NCBI RefSeq assembly: GCF_900129565.1
Contig: NZ_FQWD01000003.1
Coordinates: 659,015-723,014, forward strand
DNA: 64,000 nt
Direction: 5' to 3'
From: Marisediminitalea aggregata
GTDB lineage: Bacteria; Pseudomonadota; Gammaproteobacteria; Enterobacterales; Alteromonadaceae
The notes beneath the pieces are model-generated. The model worked only from the letters and a program-made list of their open reading frames with translations. It made no database searches and was not told where the DNA came from. The first letter of the stretch is position 1; every line of letters begins with the position of its first letter. A program made the translations under genes and the position numbers. Positions 45,286 through 55,286 of this stretch are shown here, one piece after another.

Positions 45286-47625
45286 ATGAACCAGGCGTTG
45301 ATCGAGAAGTATCGTCTCCACCGACAGGAATATGAAACTCAACTTACTCAGTATGTCCAATCTATTGCTGAGTTGTTTGATGTGCCTGTCGCTTTTCTGG
45401 GTCTCAGTGACAACGAGACCCTGTGGATTAAAGCAAAATGCGGCACAGAAGCAACGGAAGCCCCACTCAAGCAAGCCATTTGTCACCTGGTCATTGACTC
45501 CAATGACCTGATTTACATTGAGGACACACAGAAGGATCCTCGCACCCAAAAAATGCCTGCCGTTGCGGGCAGCCCCTTTGTTCGCTTTTATGCCGGGGTA
45601 CCGGTTAAAATTAATAACGATTTGGTGGGGTCTTTTTGCATAATCGACGTCAAACCCCGCCAGTTATCATCAAAAGAATTACGAGCCCTAAACAATTTCG
45701 GTACTCATCTTGGGCAACACTGTGAACTGATATTTAAGCATTTAAGTTCAGAAGATGAACACGAACTGCTAAACAACTCACCTGCTGCATTGATACGTTG
45801 GCAAGTTCGCCCTTCGCTGTCCGTTTCTTATTTGTCTCCCAACTTAACTAAACTGCTCGGTGTCGCATTGCCTGAAGACGCATCGTTATTTAAATTGGAA
45901 GATGTAATCCATCACGACGACACAGACCATTTTCTGTTTACCGTCAGAAATCATCAGCAAGGCGCTGAAATTTGTGAATGTGACTTCAGAGTCAAAGTGC
46001 CGGGTAACCGATCTGTTTGGTATAAGTTAGTCTCCCGCGCTATTTTCGATAACGAAAATCTCATTGCTATCCAGGGTTTATTGCTGAATAACACCGAGCA
46101 AAAGTATCTTGAGAACCGCATCCTCGACACCAACGAAAGAATGCGTTTATTGCTGGAAGCTTCTGGGCTAGGCACCTCGGATTGGGATATCGAAAACGAC
46201 ACGTTGCGGGTCAACAACCGCATTTGCCATATGCTGAAGCTTCATCCCGACAGCGTGGATACGCAAAGTATGTTTTGGATGCAATTGGTTCACCCTGCCG
46301 ACAAAGACAGACTTATTTCTCAAATAGGGAACAGCCTCAAAGAGCCTAATGGGGTTGTAGATATCGAGTACCGCCTGCGTAATGCCGAAGGACAGTATTT
46401 GTGGATAGAAACCTATGGCAAGGTGGTCACCCGCAACGAAATGGGAAGGGCTACGCGTTTTGCGGCCACTCACCGCAATATAACGGAGAAAAAGCTGGCT
46501 GAACTCCACGCCGACAAACAGCGGCGTTTACTGGGTTTTATTAACCACGCACAAAATTTATTTGTTGCGCAAAAAGACTTACAGTTAGCCTGTGAACAAA
46601 TATTCCCTGAGCTTATTGATTTGGCCGAAAGCGCATACGGCTTTATTGGCAAAATGGAAACGGAAGACGGCGTCCCGTGTTTACAAATTTATGCTATTTC
46701 GGACGTAAGCTGGAGCGAGTCATCCAAAGCAGAATACAAAAAATTTAAGAAAGGCGAATTGCGATTTACCAACCTGAGTAATTTATTCGGGCATGTTGTC
46801 ACATCTAATGCTCCGGTTATTGCGAATAAACCCATGATGCACAAAGCTTCGAAGGGCACGCCAGCCGGTCACCCTGTATTAAAGCGATTTTTGGGTTTAC
46901 CTATCCAGCGTGAAAACAAGGTCGTCGGCATGATTGGCCTGGCGAATAAGCTGGAGGATTATTCTCAGAAAGACGTTGAGTTCTTAACTCCGCTAACTGA
47001 AACGCTGGCGTATCTGTTTAAGGCCGTGGAAGTTGAGCAAGCCCGTTATGAGGCAGAAGAGCGTTTATCCTATCTTGCAGCAACCGATCCACTTACCGGT
47101 TTAATGAATCGCCGTGCTTATTTTGACAAAATTCAACAATTTGCGGCCGAGAATAGTGAGCCTCACTGCCTGGCTATAGTCGATATCGACAACTTCAAAA
47201 CACTGAACGACACCTACGGGCATCCTGTTGGTGACCAGGTTTTAAGGGCTGTTGCAAAGGTGATGCAACACAATATTCGCAACAACGACATGGTATCCCG
47301 TTTGGGTGGTGAGGAATTTGGGATCTACATTGACACAAAAGATAATGCAGTTTGCCATCAGATATTACAGGCAATTCTGGAAGAAATTAAACAACTGTCG
47401 TTTGATACAGACCAGGGACAGCTAAACAACGTGACCGTTAGCATCGGTGCAACCATGTTCAAGAAAGGCCCTCATGCGGTAGATACCACTTATTTTGACA
47501 TCGCTATGAAACAGGCCGATCAAGCATTATACGAAGTAAAACGTAACGGCAAGGCCAGTATCAACTGGTTTTCACCTTCCAATGCACTTAAAAAAGACGG
47601 ATTGATCACAGGCTTGAAATCCTAG
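45286..47625 (+). CDS. Diguanylate cyclase with GAF and PAS sensors
   Basis: A 779-residue soluble protein: GAF (~residues 20-160), two PAS/PAC segments (~165-275 and ~285-405), a GAF-like domain (~420-600, containing SNAPVIANKPMMH), and a C-terminal GGDEF domain. The cyclase site SRLGGEEFGIYI is intact (~residue 673) and the RxxD inhibitory site RNND lies five residues before it. No TM segment. It synthesises c-di-GMP in response to cytoplasmic signals. Ligand unknown. Confidence 0.92.
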   Translation: MNQALIEKYRLHRQEYETQLTQYVQSIAELFDVPVAFLGLSDNETLWIKAKCGTEATEAPLKQAICHLVIDSNDLIYIEDTQKDPRTQKMPAVAGSPFVRFYAGVPVKINNDLVGSFCIIDVKPRQLSSKELRALNNFGTHLGQHCELIFKHLSSEDEHELLNNSPAALIRWQVRPSLSVSYLSPNLTKLLGVALPEDASLFKLEDVIHHDDTDHFLFTVRNHQQGAEICECDFRVKVPGNRSVWYKLVSRAIFDNENLIAIQGLLLNNTEQKYLENRILDTNERMRLLLEASGLGTSDWDIENDTLRVNNRICHMLKLHPDSVDTQSMFWMQLVHPADKDRLISQIGNSLKEPNGVVDIEYRLRNAEGQYLWIETYGKVVTRNEMGRATRFAATHRNITEKKLAELHADKQRRLLGFINHAQNLFVAQKDLQLACEQIFPELIDLAESAYGFIGKMETEDGVPCLQIYAISDVSWSESSKAEYKKFKKGELRFTNLSNLFGHVVTSNAPVIANKPMMHKASKGTPAGHPVLKRFLGLPIQRENKVVGMIGLANKLEDYSQKDVEFLTPLTETLAYLFKAVEVEQARYEAEERLSYLAATDPLTGLMNRRAYFDKIQQFAAENSEPHCLAIVDIDNFKTLNDTYGHPVGDQVLRAVAKVMQHNIRNNDMVSRLGGEEFGIYIDTKDNAVCHQILQAILEEIKQLSFDTDQGQLNNVTVSIGATMFKKGPHAVDTTYFDIAMKQADQALYEVKRNGKASINWFSPSNALKKDGLITGLKS

Positions 47626-47659
47626 GGCAAGTGACTGTGTAGCGTTACCGTGAAGGGGG

Positions 47660-48211
47660 TTAAGGCTTTGTAGCGTCAGTGTGGTAAACAACAATATCGT
47701 CGTTAAATACCTGGTCCTGATAATGCTCGGTATGGCTGAATGTCATACCCAGTTTTTTCATTATGTGAATGGAAGCGGTATTCTCTGGCAGGGCTATCGC
47801 ACTGAATGAGTGTGCACCCAGTGTTTGCATATAGGTCATCACGGCTCGCGCCGCTTCAGTGGCATAGCCTTTTCCCCACCAGTCCTGCTTAAATCGCCAT
47901 CCCAGCTCAATAACACTATCGTCACGTTGCTCAGTAAAATAACCATGCGGGCGCACCAGAATCCAGCCGAGTGCCGTCTTATCGCCGTCTTTTAGAGATG
48001 CTTGCCACAATCCCCACCCCGCTGGCGCATTTCGATAGCTAAGCATACGCGGTATAAAAATGTCATTCGTTTCTTTTCGGCTGGTTTTGCGGCCACCATT
48101 AATAAAGCGCATCACCGCTTCGCACTGGTCTAGTTCCCACAAAAACTCACCGTCCGTTTCGTCCAGTAAACGGTAAGTTAATCGTTCAGATTCAGGCTGT
48201 ACTATTGCCAT
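47660..48211 (-). CDS. GNAT N-acetyltransferase, RimJ/RimL-like
   Basis: A 183-residue acetyltransferase of the RimL group: SERLTYRLLDETDGEFLWEL at the start, acetyl-CoA binding Q/RxxGxG/A region KQDWWGKGYATEAARAVM, and NTASIHIMKKLGM near the end. It acetylates an amine, possibly a protein N-terminus, spermidine or antibiotic. It lies 2 bases from moaA on the same strand, so the two may be co-transcribed, with no obvious functional link. Confidence 0.87.
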   Translation of the reverse strand: MAIVQPESERLTYRLLDETDGEFLWELDQCEAVMRFINGGRKTSRKETNDIFIPRMLSYRNAPAGWGLWQASLKDGDKTALGWILVRPHGYFTEQRDDSVIELGWRFKQDWWGKGYATEAARAVMTYMQTLGAHSFSAIALPENTASIHIMKKLGMTFSHTEHYQDQVFNDDIVVYHTDATKP

Positions 48212-48213
48212 TG

Positions 48214-49179
48214 TTAGCCACCCAACATCGAAAGGTTCTTGGTAATGCCTGTGACTCCGTCCTGCAGGTAATGAGACACTTTTTTGTCCGCCAGTTTTTC
48301 TGTAATGAACCCCTGTAGCCCGCTTACATCGCCTCTTAACAAGTAATCACGCAAAGGCAGCCCATTGTCACTGAACAGACACAGATGTAATTTTCCTAAT
48401 GCAGTTACGCGCAGTCGGTTGCAGCTGCTACAGAAGTCTGAGCTGTAAGGCATTATAAAACCAATACGCCCTGCGTAATCCGGGTGCTGCAGTTCCACTG
48501 CGGGGCCCGCATCTGCGCCGCGCTTAAGCACTTCCCACCCCGCCGCTTTCAGGCGTGCAAGAAAAGGCTCTGCGCTAGTGTGGTGTGATTTAAAGAAAGC
48601 CTTGTGTTGACCGGTTTCCATTAGCTCAATAAAGCGCACCGTCACCGGCATGTCTTTCAGCCAATCAAGAAAGGTACTTAGCTGTGATTCAGCAAAGGGC
48701 CGCAATAATACCGTATTCACTTTCACCGACATGCCTTGGATCAGCGCTTCATTTACGCCGTCTAATACCGCATTCAATTTATCCTGACCGCTGATCAGGG
48801 CAAATTGCGCAGGGTCCAGGCTATCAAGGCTGATATTCACCTGACTCAGTCCGGCATCTGCCAGTGATTTTGCATGACTCGCCAATTTACCGCCATGAGT
48901 CGTCATGGCCACTTTCTGAATGCCCGGCGTGGCAGCACAAGCCGCAACAATGTCACTGACATCTTTGCGCAGTGTTGGCTCTCCGCCGGTAACCCGAATC
49001 TTACACGTCCCCATCCCGGCGAAGCCTTTTACCAGGGTGTCGATTTCATTTACCGATAAAAACGTCTGCGCTTGCCCTTCATAGCCGTCGGGCAGGCAAT
49101 ATTGACAACGAAAGTTGCATACATCGGTAATAGACAATCTTAAATAGTAGAAGCGTCGGCCAAAGGTATCTTGTAGCAA
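48214..49179 (-). CDS. moaA: GTP 3',8-cyclase (molybdenum cofactor biosynthesis)
   Basis: A 321-residue radical SAM enzyme. The N-terminal cluster motif is CNFRCQYC; the C-terminal second cluster is at CSSCNRLR with a third Cys at LHLCLF; the conserved GG at the C-terminus, needed for activity, is present. It makes 3',8-cH2GTP from GTP, the first step of molybdenum cofactor synthesis. No other moa genes are near; only the GNAT gene follows on this strand. Confidence 0.95.
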   Translation of the reverse strand: MLQDTFGRRFYYLRLSITDVCNFRCQYCLPDGYEGQAQTFLSVNEIDTLVKGFAGMGTCKIRVTGGEPTLRKDVSDIVAACAATPGIQKVAMTTHGGKLASHAKSLADAGLSQVNISLDSLDPAQFALISGQDKLNAVLDGVNEALIQGMSVKVNTVLLRPFAESQLSTFLDWLKDMPVTVRFIELMETGQHKAFFKSHHTSAEPFLARLKAAGWEVLKRGADAGPAVELQHPDYAGRIGFIMPYSSDFCSSCNRLRVTALGKLHLCLFSDNGLPLRDYLLRGDVSGLQGFITEKLADKKVSHYLQDGVTGITKNLSMLGG

Positions 49180-49350
49180 GGGACTAGATCTGTTTTTTGA
49201 ATCCTCAATACCTTCACGTTACCATAGCCCCGATTGTGACACCAATAGCATTCCGCTCTTACTTAAAACGAATACACAGGTTGATGGCGTTTGACTCGTT
49301 CTGCCTGCGAAGATATTTTATGTAAAGCCTCGCGATAAACAGAAGAACAG

Positions 49351-51135
49351 ATGCGCCCTACCCGATTACCTGTCAACCCGGATACGCCCATGCAATGGCA
49401 TGTCTTTGCGCGTCTGTGGCCGTACTTACTTGAGTTCAAACAACGTGTTGCACTGGCTTTGCTATGTCTGGTTGCGGCAAAAATTGCCAGTATTGGCCTA
49501 CCCTTCGTGTTAAAACACACCGTCGACAACCTCAACCAGGAGCCCATTGCCACACTGGCAGTGCCGATAGCCCTGGTTGTTGCTTACGGTACGCTGAGAC
49601 TGATAAACGTGTTGTTGGGTGAAGTGCGCGATACCCTGTTTGGACGGGTGACAGAGCGCGCTATGCGACGAATCGGTCTGGAGGTATTTGAACACTTACA
49701 CCGCCTCGACTTAACCTTTCATTTGTCCAGACAAACCGGTGGGCTTTCCCGGGACATAGAACGCGGCACCAGTGGTATCAGTTTTCTGATGCGCTTTATG
49801 GTCTTCAATATTGGCCCGACGTTGTTGGAAATCGCGTTGGTAGTAGGTGTTTTGCTTACCCAATACGGCATGAGCTTTGCCATGATCATTCTGTGCTCAG
49901 TGGTGGCTTATGTGTGGTTTTCCATGAAAGCGACCGACTGGCGCACTGAGTTTGTGCGTCAGGCAAATCTGGCGGACTCAACCTCGAATACCCGCGCCAT
50001 CGACAGTTTGCTTAACTACGAAACCGTGAAGTATTTTAACAACGAGCAGTACGAAGCACGCCAATACGACACCAACCTGGCAAACTGGGAGCAGGCACGC
50101 CGGAAAAACCGCTTGTCGCTGTTCGCGTTAAACGGGGGACAGGCGTTCATTATTGCCGCGTCAATGACCTCCATGATGCTCTTAGCCGCGTTAGAAGTTA
50201 GCCATGGCAATATGACTATTGGTGATTTCGTGCTAATAAACGCCTTCACCATGCAAATCTTTATGCCACTCAATTTTCTGGGCTTCGTATACCGGGAAAT
50301 CCGCGGTTCGCTGGCTAACATTGAAAACCTGTTTAATTTACTGGGCACAGTTCCCACCGTTGCCGATGCGCCGTCTGCAGGAAAACTCGAGATCAATCAA
50401 AGCCGCATCCATTTCGACAATGTCAGTTTCTATTACCGCGCTGAGCGCCGTATCCTGAACCACGTGAACTTCACCATTGAGCCCGGCACGAAAGTGGCCA
50501 TTGTGGGCGAAAGCGGTGCGGGTAAATCTACACTGGTAAAACTGCTGTTTCGGTTTTACGACCCCGTATCCGGCGCTGTTCGCATAGACGATCAGGATAT
50601 CAGCACGGTCACTCAGCACAGTTTGCGCCAGCACATTGGTATTGTGCCGCAGGATACGGTGCTGTTTAACGATACCATTGGGGAAAACATACGTTACGGC
50701 CGCCCCGACGCGACGGAACAAGACATTCAACAGGCCATTCACCTGGCTCACCTTGAGCAGTTTATTGCCAGTCTTCCCGATGGCTTAAACACACAGGTTG
50801 GCGAGCGTGGTTTAAAGCTATCTGGCGGCGAAAAACAACGTGTAGCCATTGCTCGCGCGATATTAAAGCGTCCTGCAATCATGGTTTTCGATGAGGCCAC
50901 CTCGTCATTAGACAGTCAGTCCGAGCAAGCCATCCTGAGCGCCTTGCGGGAAGTGGCTGAGGGCCATACCAGCATGGTTATTGCTCACCGCTTGTCGACC
51001 ATTATCGATGCAGACAAGATACTGGTCATGCAACAAGGGCAAATCGTTGAACAAGGTACCCACTCTGAATTGTTGTCTCAGCAGGGTGTGTATGCAGGGC
51101 TTTGGCAGGCCCAACAAAAACAGGCGAGTGATTAA
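49351..51135 (+). CDS. Atm1/HMT1-type ABC half-exporter
   Basis: A 594-residue fused TM-ATPase half-transporter. Six TM helices (~residues 25-320) are followed by an ATPase with Walker A GESGAGKSTLV, signature LSGGEKQRVAIARA, Walker B IMVFDEATSSLD and H-loop IAHRLST. The sequence of the TM part (LNYETVKYFNNEQYEARQYD) is characteristic of Atm1/ABCB7 relatives, which export glutathione conjugates or persulfides related to Fe-S assembly and metal detoxification. First of three genes with overlapping or short spacing. Confidence 0.92.
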   Translation: MRPTRLPVNPDTPMQWHVFARLWPYLLEFKQRVALALLCLVAAKIASIGLPFVLKHTVDNLNQEPIATLAVPIALVVAYGTLRLINVLLGEVRDTLFGRVTERAMRRIGLEVFEHLHRLDLTFHLSRQTGGLSRDIERGTSGISFLMRFMVFNIGPTLLEIALVVGVLLTQYGMSFAMIILCSVVAYVWFSMKATDWRTEFVRQANLADSTSNTRAIDSLLNYETVKYFNNEQYEARQYDTNLANWEQARRKNRLSLFALNGGQAFIIAASMTSMMLLAALEVSHGNMTIGDFVLINAFTMQIFMPLNFLGFVYREIRGSLANIENLFNLLGTVPTVADAPSAGKLEINQSRIHFDNVSFYYRAERRILNHVNFTIEPGTKVAIVGESGAGKSTLVKLLFRFYDPVSGAVRIDDQDISTVTQHSLRQHIGIVPQDTVLFNDTIGENIRYGRPDATEQDIQQAIHLAHLEQFIASLPDGLNTQVGERGLKLSGGEKQRVAIARAILKRPAIMVFDEATSSLDSQSEQAILSALREVAEGHTSMVIAHRLSTIIDADKILVMQQGQIVEQGTHSELLSQQGVYAGLWQAQQKQASD

Positions 51136-51350
51136 TGGACCCGCAGCAACTAAAACTTACCATCAATCAGATCATGCCCTTTGGCAAATACGCAGGTAGG
51201 AAACTGATTCACTTACCTGAGCCTTACCTGGTGTGGTTTGCGAAACAAGGATTTCCCGAGGGGAAACTCGGCCAGCAGCTGGCGCTGATGTACGAGATCA
51301 AACTCAATGGCATGGAGTCCATGCTTACTCCATTGATTGACAACGACTAG
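51135..51350 (+). CDS. DUF3820 family small protein
   Basis: A 71-residue protein with the family's MPFGKYAGRKLIHLPEPYLVWF core and EGKLGQQLALMYEIKLNG helix. Function unknown; the motif also occurs at the C-terminus of some exonuclease X-like proteins. The start overlaps the ABC exporter stop by one base (TAATG), so it is translationally coupled to it. Confidence 0.85.
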   Translation: MDPQQLKLTINQIMPFGKYAGRKLIHLPEPYLVWFAKQGFPEGKLGQQLALMYEIKLNGMESMLTPLIDND

Positions 51351-51361
51351 CAGGGTTCAAC

Positions 51362-51694
51362 TTGGTCTATCAGCGAAAACGCATGCAGCATCAGCGCATC
51401 GATCAACAAAGTCAGCAGTTGCATTTGTGCATTGCAAAAAAATTACTGGCCCACCCCGACATGATGGAGGCCGTGACGGCACGCTTACACCAACGCTACC
51501 AGGATAAACTAATGGGGTATGGGAGTTACCTGCACTGGCAGGCTATTCTTGCGGAGTTTCCTCATCCGGAAAACTTTATTGCAGCCATAACGGCCAGTGA
51601 CAGTACCACTACCCGTTTGCGAAGAGCGACCATTTTTACCGGTATATTAAACGAAAAAGAGCGCAGCGATTGCCTCGCTGCGCCCTCTCAATAA
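51362..51694 (+). CDS. Hypothetical protein downstream of DUF3820
   Basis: A 110-residue, Gln- and His-rich helical protein, not recognised. It starts at a TTG (51362) with AGGG upstream, or at an ATG (51383) seven codons later, 11 bases after the DUF3820 gene, and probably belongs to the same operon. Its last codons contain the terminator stem of the convergent DAHP synthase gene. Confidence 0.65.
   Translation: MVYQRKRMQHQRIDQQSQQLHLCIAKKLLAHPDMMEAVTARLHQRYQDKLMGYGSYLHWQAILAEFPHPENFIAAITASDSTTTRLRRATIFTGILNEKERSDCLAAPSQ
51652..51683 (-). terminator. Terminator of the DAHP synthase gene inside the convergent ORF
   Basis: On the minus strand a perfect 9-bp stem (GCGCAGCGA / TCGCTGCGC) with a 5-base loop runs into CTCTTTTTC, about 24 bases past the synthase stop. 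It is coded within the 3' end of the hypothetical gene on the plus strand. Confidence 0.8.
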
Positions 51695-51706
51695 TCGACT
51701 GCGGAA

Positions 51707-53050
51707 TTACTTAATACGCAGATGATCTGAGACCAGGAAGGCCATTTCCAGTACCTGGTCGGCGTTCAAACGCGGATCACATTGCGTTTTGTAGGCTTCA
51801 GCCAGATCGTCATCGCTGATCTGATATGCCCCACCGGTACACTCGGTCACGTGTTGACCGGTCATCTCCAGATGAATACCACCCGCATAGGTTCCTTCTG
51901 CATCATGGGCAGCAAAGAACTGGCGGATTTCGCTCAGGATGGCGTCGAAATTACGGGTTTTGTAACCGCTTGAAGCACTGAACGTGTTGCCGTGCATTGG
52001 GTCAGAACTCCACACCACATTACGGCCTTCCGCTTTGACACGGCGCAGCAGGCGCGGCAGATTGGCTTCTAACTTGTCGGCACCCATACGCGTGATCAAT
52101 GTCAGGCGACCCGCTTCGTTATTCGGGTTCAAGGCATCAATCAGACGAATTAGCTCGTCTTCTTCCATGGTCGGACCCACTTTCACCCCGATAGGGTTGT
52201 GGATACCGCGGAAAAATTCAATGTGCGCATGGTCTAACTGACGGGTGCGCTCACCAATCCACACCATATGTGCAGAACAGTCGTAAGGCTTACCGGTCAG
52301 TGTATCGATACGGGTCAGCGCTTCTTCATAGTTCAGCAACAACGCCTCGTGAGAGGTAAACAACGAGGTTTCATGCAACGTTGGGGTGTTACTGGCGTTC
52401 AGGCCGATTACATCCATAAATTCAAGGCTGTCCTGAATGCGACGGGCAATGTCCTGATACTGCTCTTTCAGTGGGTTGTTCTCCACGAACGCCATGTTCC
52501 AGCGATTAACCTCATGTAGGTCAGCCAAGCCACCCTGTGCAAAAGCGCGCAGCAGGTTCAGTGTTGCCGAACTGCGGTGATAGGCTTCGATCAGGCGCTG
52601 AGGATCCGGACGACGCGCCGCTTCTGAGAACTCAAAGCTGTTAATAATGTCACCGCGGTAGCTTGGCAACGTAATACCGTCTTTGGTTTCAAAATCAGAC
52701 GAACGCGGCTTGGCGTACTGACCCGCCATACGAGCAACTTTAGTAACCGGACAACGACCGGCAAAGGTCAGAACAATGGCCATCTGCAGCAACACTTTAA
52801 AGGTGTCGCGAATTTTCGGTGCATTAAACTCGCTAAACGACTCGGCACAGTCGCCCCCTTGCAGTAAAAAGCCTTTACCTTCACACACCTGGCCAAGCTG
52901 ACGGCGTAACTCACGCGCTTCAGCGGCAAATACCAGCGGAGGGTAGCTGCTTAGGGTCTTCTCTACCTGGGCCAATTCGGCCTTATCGTCGTATTCTGGC
53001 TGTTGCAGAATTGGCTTCTTGCGCCAACTATCTGGTTGCCAATTGTTCAC
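51707..53050 (-). CDS. aroG: Class II DAHP synthase
   Basis: A 447-residue plant-like (type II) 3-deoxy-7-phosphoheptulonate synthase; it condenses PEP with erythrose-4-phosphate, first step of aromatic amino-acid synthesis. Typical parts: [64 protein letters not shown]. The start is a GTG with GAGG 6 bases upstream. It stands alone. Confidence 0.95.
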   Translation of the reverse strand: MNNWQPDSWRKKPILQQPEYDDKAELAQVEKTLSSYPPLVFAAEARELRRQLGQVCEGKGFLLQGGDCAESFSEFNAPKIRDTFKVLLQMAIVLTFAGRCPVTKVARMAGQYAKPRSSDFETKDGITLPSYRGDIINSFEFSEAARRPDPQRLIEAYHRSSATLNLLRAFAQGGLADLHEVNRWNMAFVENNPLKEQYQDIARRIQDSLEFMDVIGLNASNTPTLHETSLFTSHEALLLNYEEALTRIDTLTGKPYDCSAHMVWIGERTRQLDHAHIEFFRGIHNPIGVKVGPTMEEDELIRLIDALNPNNEAGRLTLITRMGADKLEANLPRLLRRVKAEGRNVVWSSDPMHGNTFSASSGYKTRNFDAILSEIRQFFAAHDAEGTYAGGIHLEMTGQHVTECTGGAYQISDDDLAEAYKTQCDPRLNADQVLEMAFLVSDHLRIK

Positions 53051-53107
53051 TTAGCACCTCATAAAAAAACGGGAAAATTCAGAAATGGGCTAACCTGAGC
53101 AGTCAGG

Positions 53108-53860
53108 TCACACCGAAACGGGTACGAACACACCGCGCGGTTCACGTTCAAGAAAATCAAAATGACAGTCAAAGGTTCGCCACAAATTATCCAGGGTCAT
53201 GACTTCTTCGACCGGGCCGCTTGCCAACAACTCCCCTGAACGCGCTAACCATACCGTATCCGCAAAGGTATTAGCAATATTTACGTCATGACAACTCATG
53301 ACTATTTGATTTCCTCTTATTCCTAAATCAGCTAACCAGCACATTAATGCATGCTGATGTCGAATATCGAGGCTCTGTAATGGTTCGTCCAGGATCAACA
53401 ATGCGTTGCCGTCCATCAGCGGCTGCCACACCTGTAACAGCGTGCGCGCAATAAAGATACGTTGCTGTTCGCCGCCTGACATATGCGTGTAGACCTTGTC
53501 GAGCAAGGTAGTCAGGCCGAGCTTTTCAATCAGCATACCGGGTATCTGTTGTTGGGTATGGTCGTTAAAAAATTGCAGACAATCACGCCCGGTCAGCTCA
53601 AATTGAATACTGGGCTTTTGGGCGAGATAGCCGCGCTCCACCGCCAGTTCTGCCAGACTGCGTTGTGCCGTTGGCTGACCGCCCCACAGCACTTCACCTT
53701 CCGTGGCTGGCGTAAGCCCGGCTAACACTTCCAGCAAGGAACTTTTACCCGCGCCATTGGCCCCCAACAAACACACAATACCGGAAGACGCATGGACAAT
53801 ATAAAGCCGTTTAAACCGGTTGGTAAGACAGATATGCTCGGCGCGTAATTCCCGGGTCAT
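53108..53860 (-). CDS. btuD: Vitamin B12/siderophore ABC importer ATPase, BtuD-like
   Basis: A 250-residue ATPase of the iron-chelate/B12 group. Walker A LLGANGAGKSSL, signature MSGGEQQRIFIARTLL, Walker B LLILDEPLQSLD, H-loop MSCHDVN. The start at 53860 overlaps the permease stop (ATGA) and is preferred to a far upstream ATG that would overlap the permease by about 30 codons. A B12 substrate is inferred from the match of the permease to BtuC; a siderophore cannot be ruled out. Confidence 0.88.
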   Translation of the reverse strand: MTRELRAEHICLTNRFKRLYIVHASSGIVCLLGANGAGKSSLLEVLAGLTPATEGEVLWGGQPTAQRSLAELAVERGYLAQKPSIQFELTGRDCLQFFNDHTQQQIPGMLIEKLGLTTLLDKVYTHMSGGEQQRIFIARTLLQVWQPLMDGNALLILDEPLQSLDIRHQHALMCWLADLGIRGNQIVMSCHDVNIANTFADTVWLARSGELLASGPVEEVMTLDNLWRTFDCHFDFLEREPRGVFVPVSV

Positions 53861-54819
53861 TTGAGCTGTCCTTTTACCATGGCGAATAACAATAGGGGTC
53901 CGCCGATAGTGGCTGTCACCATGGACACGGGAAGTGCCGCAAAAGGCACCCACTCGCTTATCAATGCGACCAGCAAAAGTATGGTTGCGCCGGTAACCGC
54001 GCTCGCTGGCAACAGATAGCGGTTGTTGTGTCCGATAACCAAACGCAGGTAATGCGGGACCAGCAAGCCCAGAAAGGCAATGGAACCGGCTATAGCCACG
54101 GCGGCGCCAACAGCCAGTGCACAGGCAATCATAATGGTCAGTTTCAGTCTATCCGGGTCAACTCCTGCACTTTTCGCCGTCAGATCCCCGGTATACAACA
54201 CGTTCAACGCCGTTGCATTGCGGCCAATAATGAGCAGGCTCAGGACAATAATAGGCGCGCTGACCAACAACACCCAGGCGTCAGCCTGATGCAGGCTCCC
54301 CATGATCCAAAAGGTCAGGTTACGCATGGACTGGGCGTCAGCGAACAAATATAGCCATCCCATAATGGCACTGGTAAGTGTGGTAATGGCGATACCGGCC
54401 AGAATCACTGCAGTGTTGATTCCGCGTAACCGCACTGACAAACGGTAAATCAGCCAGGTGGAAAAGAGTGCACCGGTAAAACACGCTACCGGCAATGTAT
54501 AGGGTAAGTGATCCACCAGCGCCTGCGGTGCAAGAATTAACACAAAAGCAGCAACCAGGCTCGCGCCACTGGATATACCGATGATACCCGGGTCGGCCAA
54601 TGGATTTCTCAACACCACTTGCAACGATGCGCCGCTTACACTTAGCGCCGCGCCCGTGATCACAGCGGTTATTGTGAGCGGCAGCTGTAACTGCCACAGG
54701 ATTTGGCTATTTACCTGATTCGATAAACCCGTTTGCCACCCACTGGCAAGCACCGCGGCTGCGGCGCAAAACATCAGTACACAAAGTGCGACAAGCCAGC
54801 GGCCAGCATGGGTTTTCAT
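53857..54819 (-). CDS. btuC: Vitamin B12/siderophore ABC importer permease, BtuC-like
   Basis: A 320-residue FecCD/BtuC permease with about 10 TM helices. GAALSVSGASLQVVLRNPLADPGIIGISSGASL is the family signature; GFLGLLVPHYLRLVIGHNN-like IAFLGLLVPHYLRLV precedes the coupling helix. It is closer to BtuC in length and in the PLTITAVITGAAL start. The ATG overlaps the phosphatase stop (TAATG). No periplasmic binding protein or TonB receptor is in the operon. Confidence 0.88.
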   Translation of the reverse strand: MKTHAGRWLVALCVLMFCAAAAVLASGWQTGLSNQVNSQILWQLQLPLTITAVITGAALSVSGASLQVVLRNPLADPGIIGISSGASLVAAFVLILAPQALVDHLPYTLPVACFTGALFSTWLIYRLSVRLRGINTAVILAGIAITTLTSAIMGWLYLFADAQSMRNLTFWIMGSLHQADAWVLLVSAPIIVLSLLIIGRNATALNVLYTGDLTAKSAGVDPDRLKLTIMIACALAVGAAVAIAGSIAFLGLLVPHYLRLVIGHNNRYLLPASAVTGATILLLVALISEWVPFAALPVSMVTATIGGPLLLFAMVKGQLK

Positions 54820-55286
54820 TAGGATTTCAGGCTTGCGATGAGTCCGTCACTTGCGGTTTCTATAAGATCCAGCACTAACTCAAAGCCTTTTTTACCACCG
54901 TAATAGGGATCCGGTACTTCCTCACCCTCATAACCGGCAAAATCCAGGAACAACTTAATTTTTTCGTGATGGGAAGGGTCGCTCATGCCCCGCAGATTTT
55001 TCAGATTGTCATTGTCCATGGCCAGAATGAAGTCAAATTTCTCAAAATCTTCATCTGCAACACGCCGACACTTTAATCCTTTAAAACTGTATCCGCGCGC
55101 CTCGCCTGTGGCCTGAGAACGCTTATCTGGCGGACTACCAATGTGATAACCATGGGTGCCAGCGGAGTCGATAGTAAGTTTCAAACCCGCCTGTTCAGCT
55201 TTGTGACGAAACACCGCTTCTGCGGTGGGAGAGCGGCAAATGTTGCCCAGGCATACAAACAAAACAGCTGTTTGTGGTGATGTCAT
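54819..55286 (-). CDS. Low-molecular-weight protein tyrosine phosphatase
   Basis: A 155-residue phosphatase with the P-loop CLGNICRSP and the acid-loop DPYYGG. Classic members dephosphorylate tyrosine kinases in exopolysaccharide systems, but here the gene is the first of an operon with a B12-type importer, and a small-molecule phosphate ester is a possible substrate. The leader upstream (55287-55460) holds two small hairpins (GCCAG-aagc-CTGGC and TCGGGT-ca-ACCCGA). Confidence 0.9.
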   Translation of the reverse strand: MTSPQTAVLFVCLGNICRSPTAEAVFRHKAEQAGLKLTIDSAGTHGYHIGSPPDKRSQATGEARGYSFKGLKCRRVADEDFEKFDFILAMDNDNLKNLRGMSDPSHHEKIKLFLDFAGYEGEEVPDPYYGGKKGFELVLDLIETASDGLIASLKS

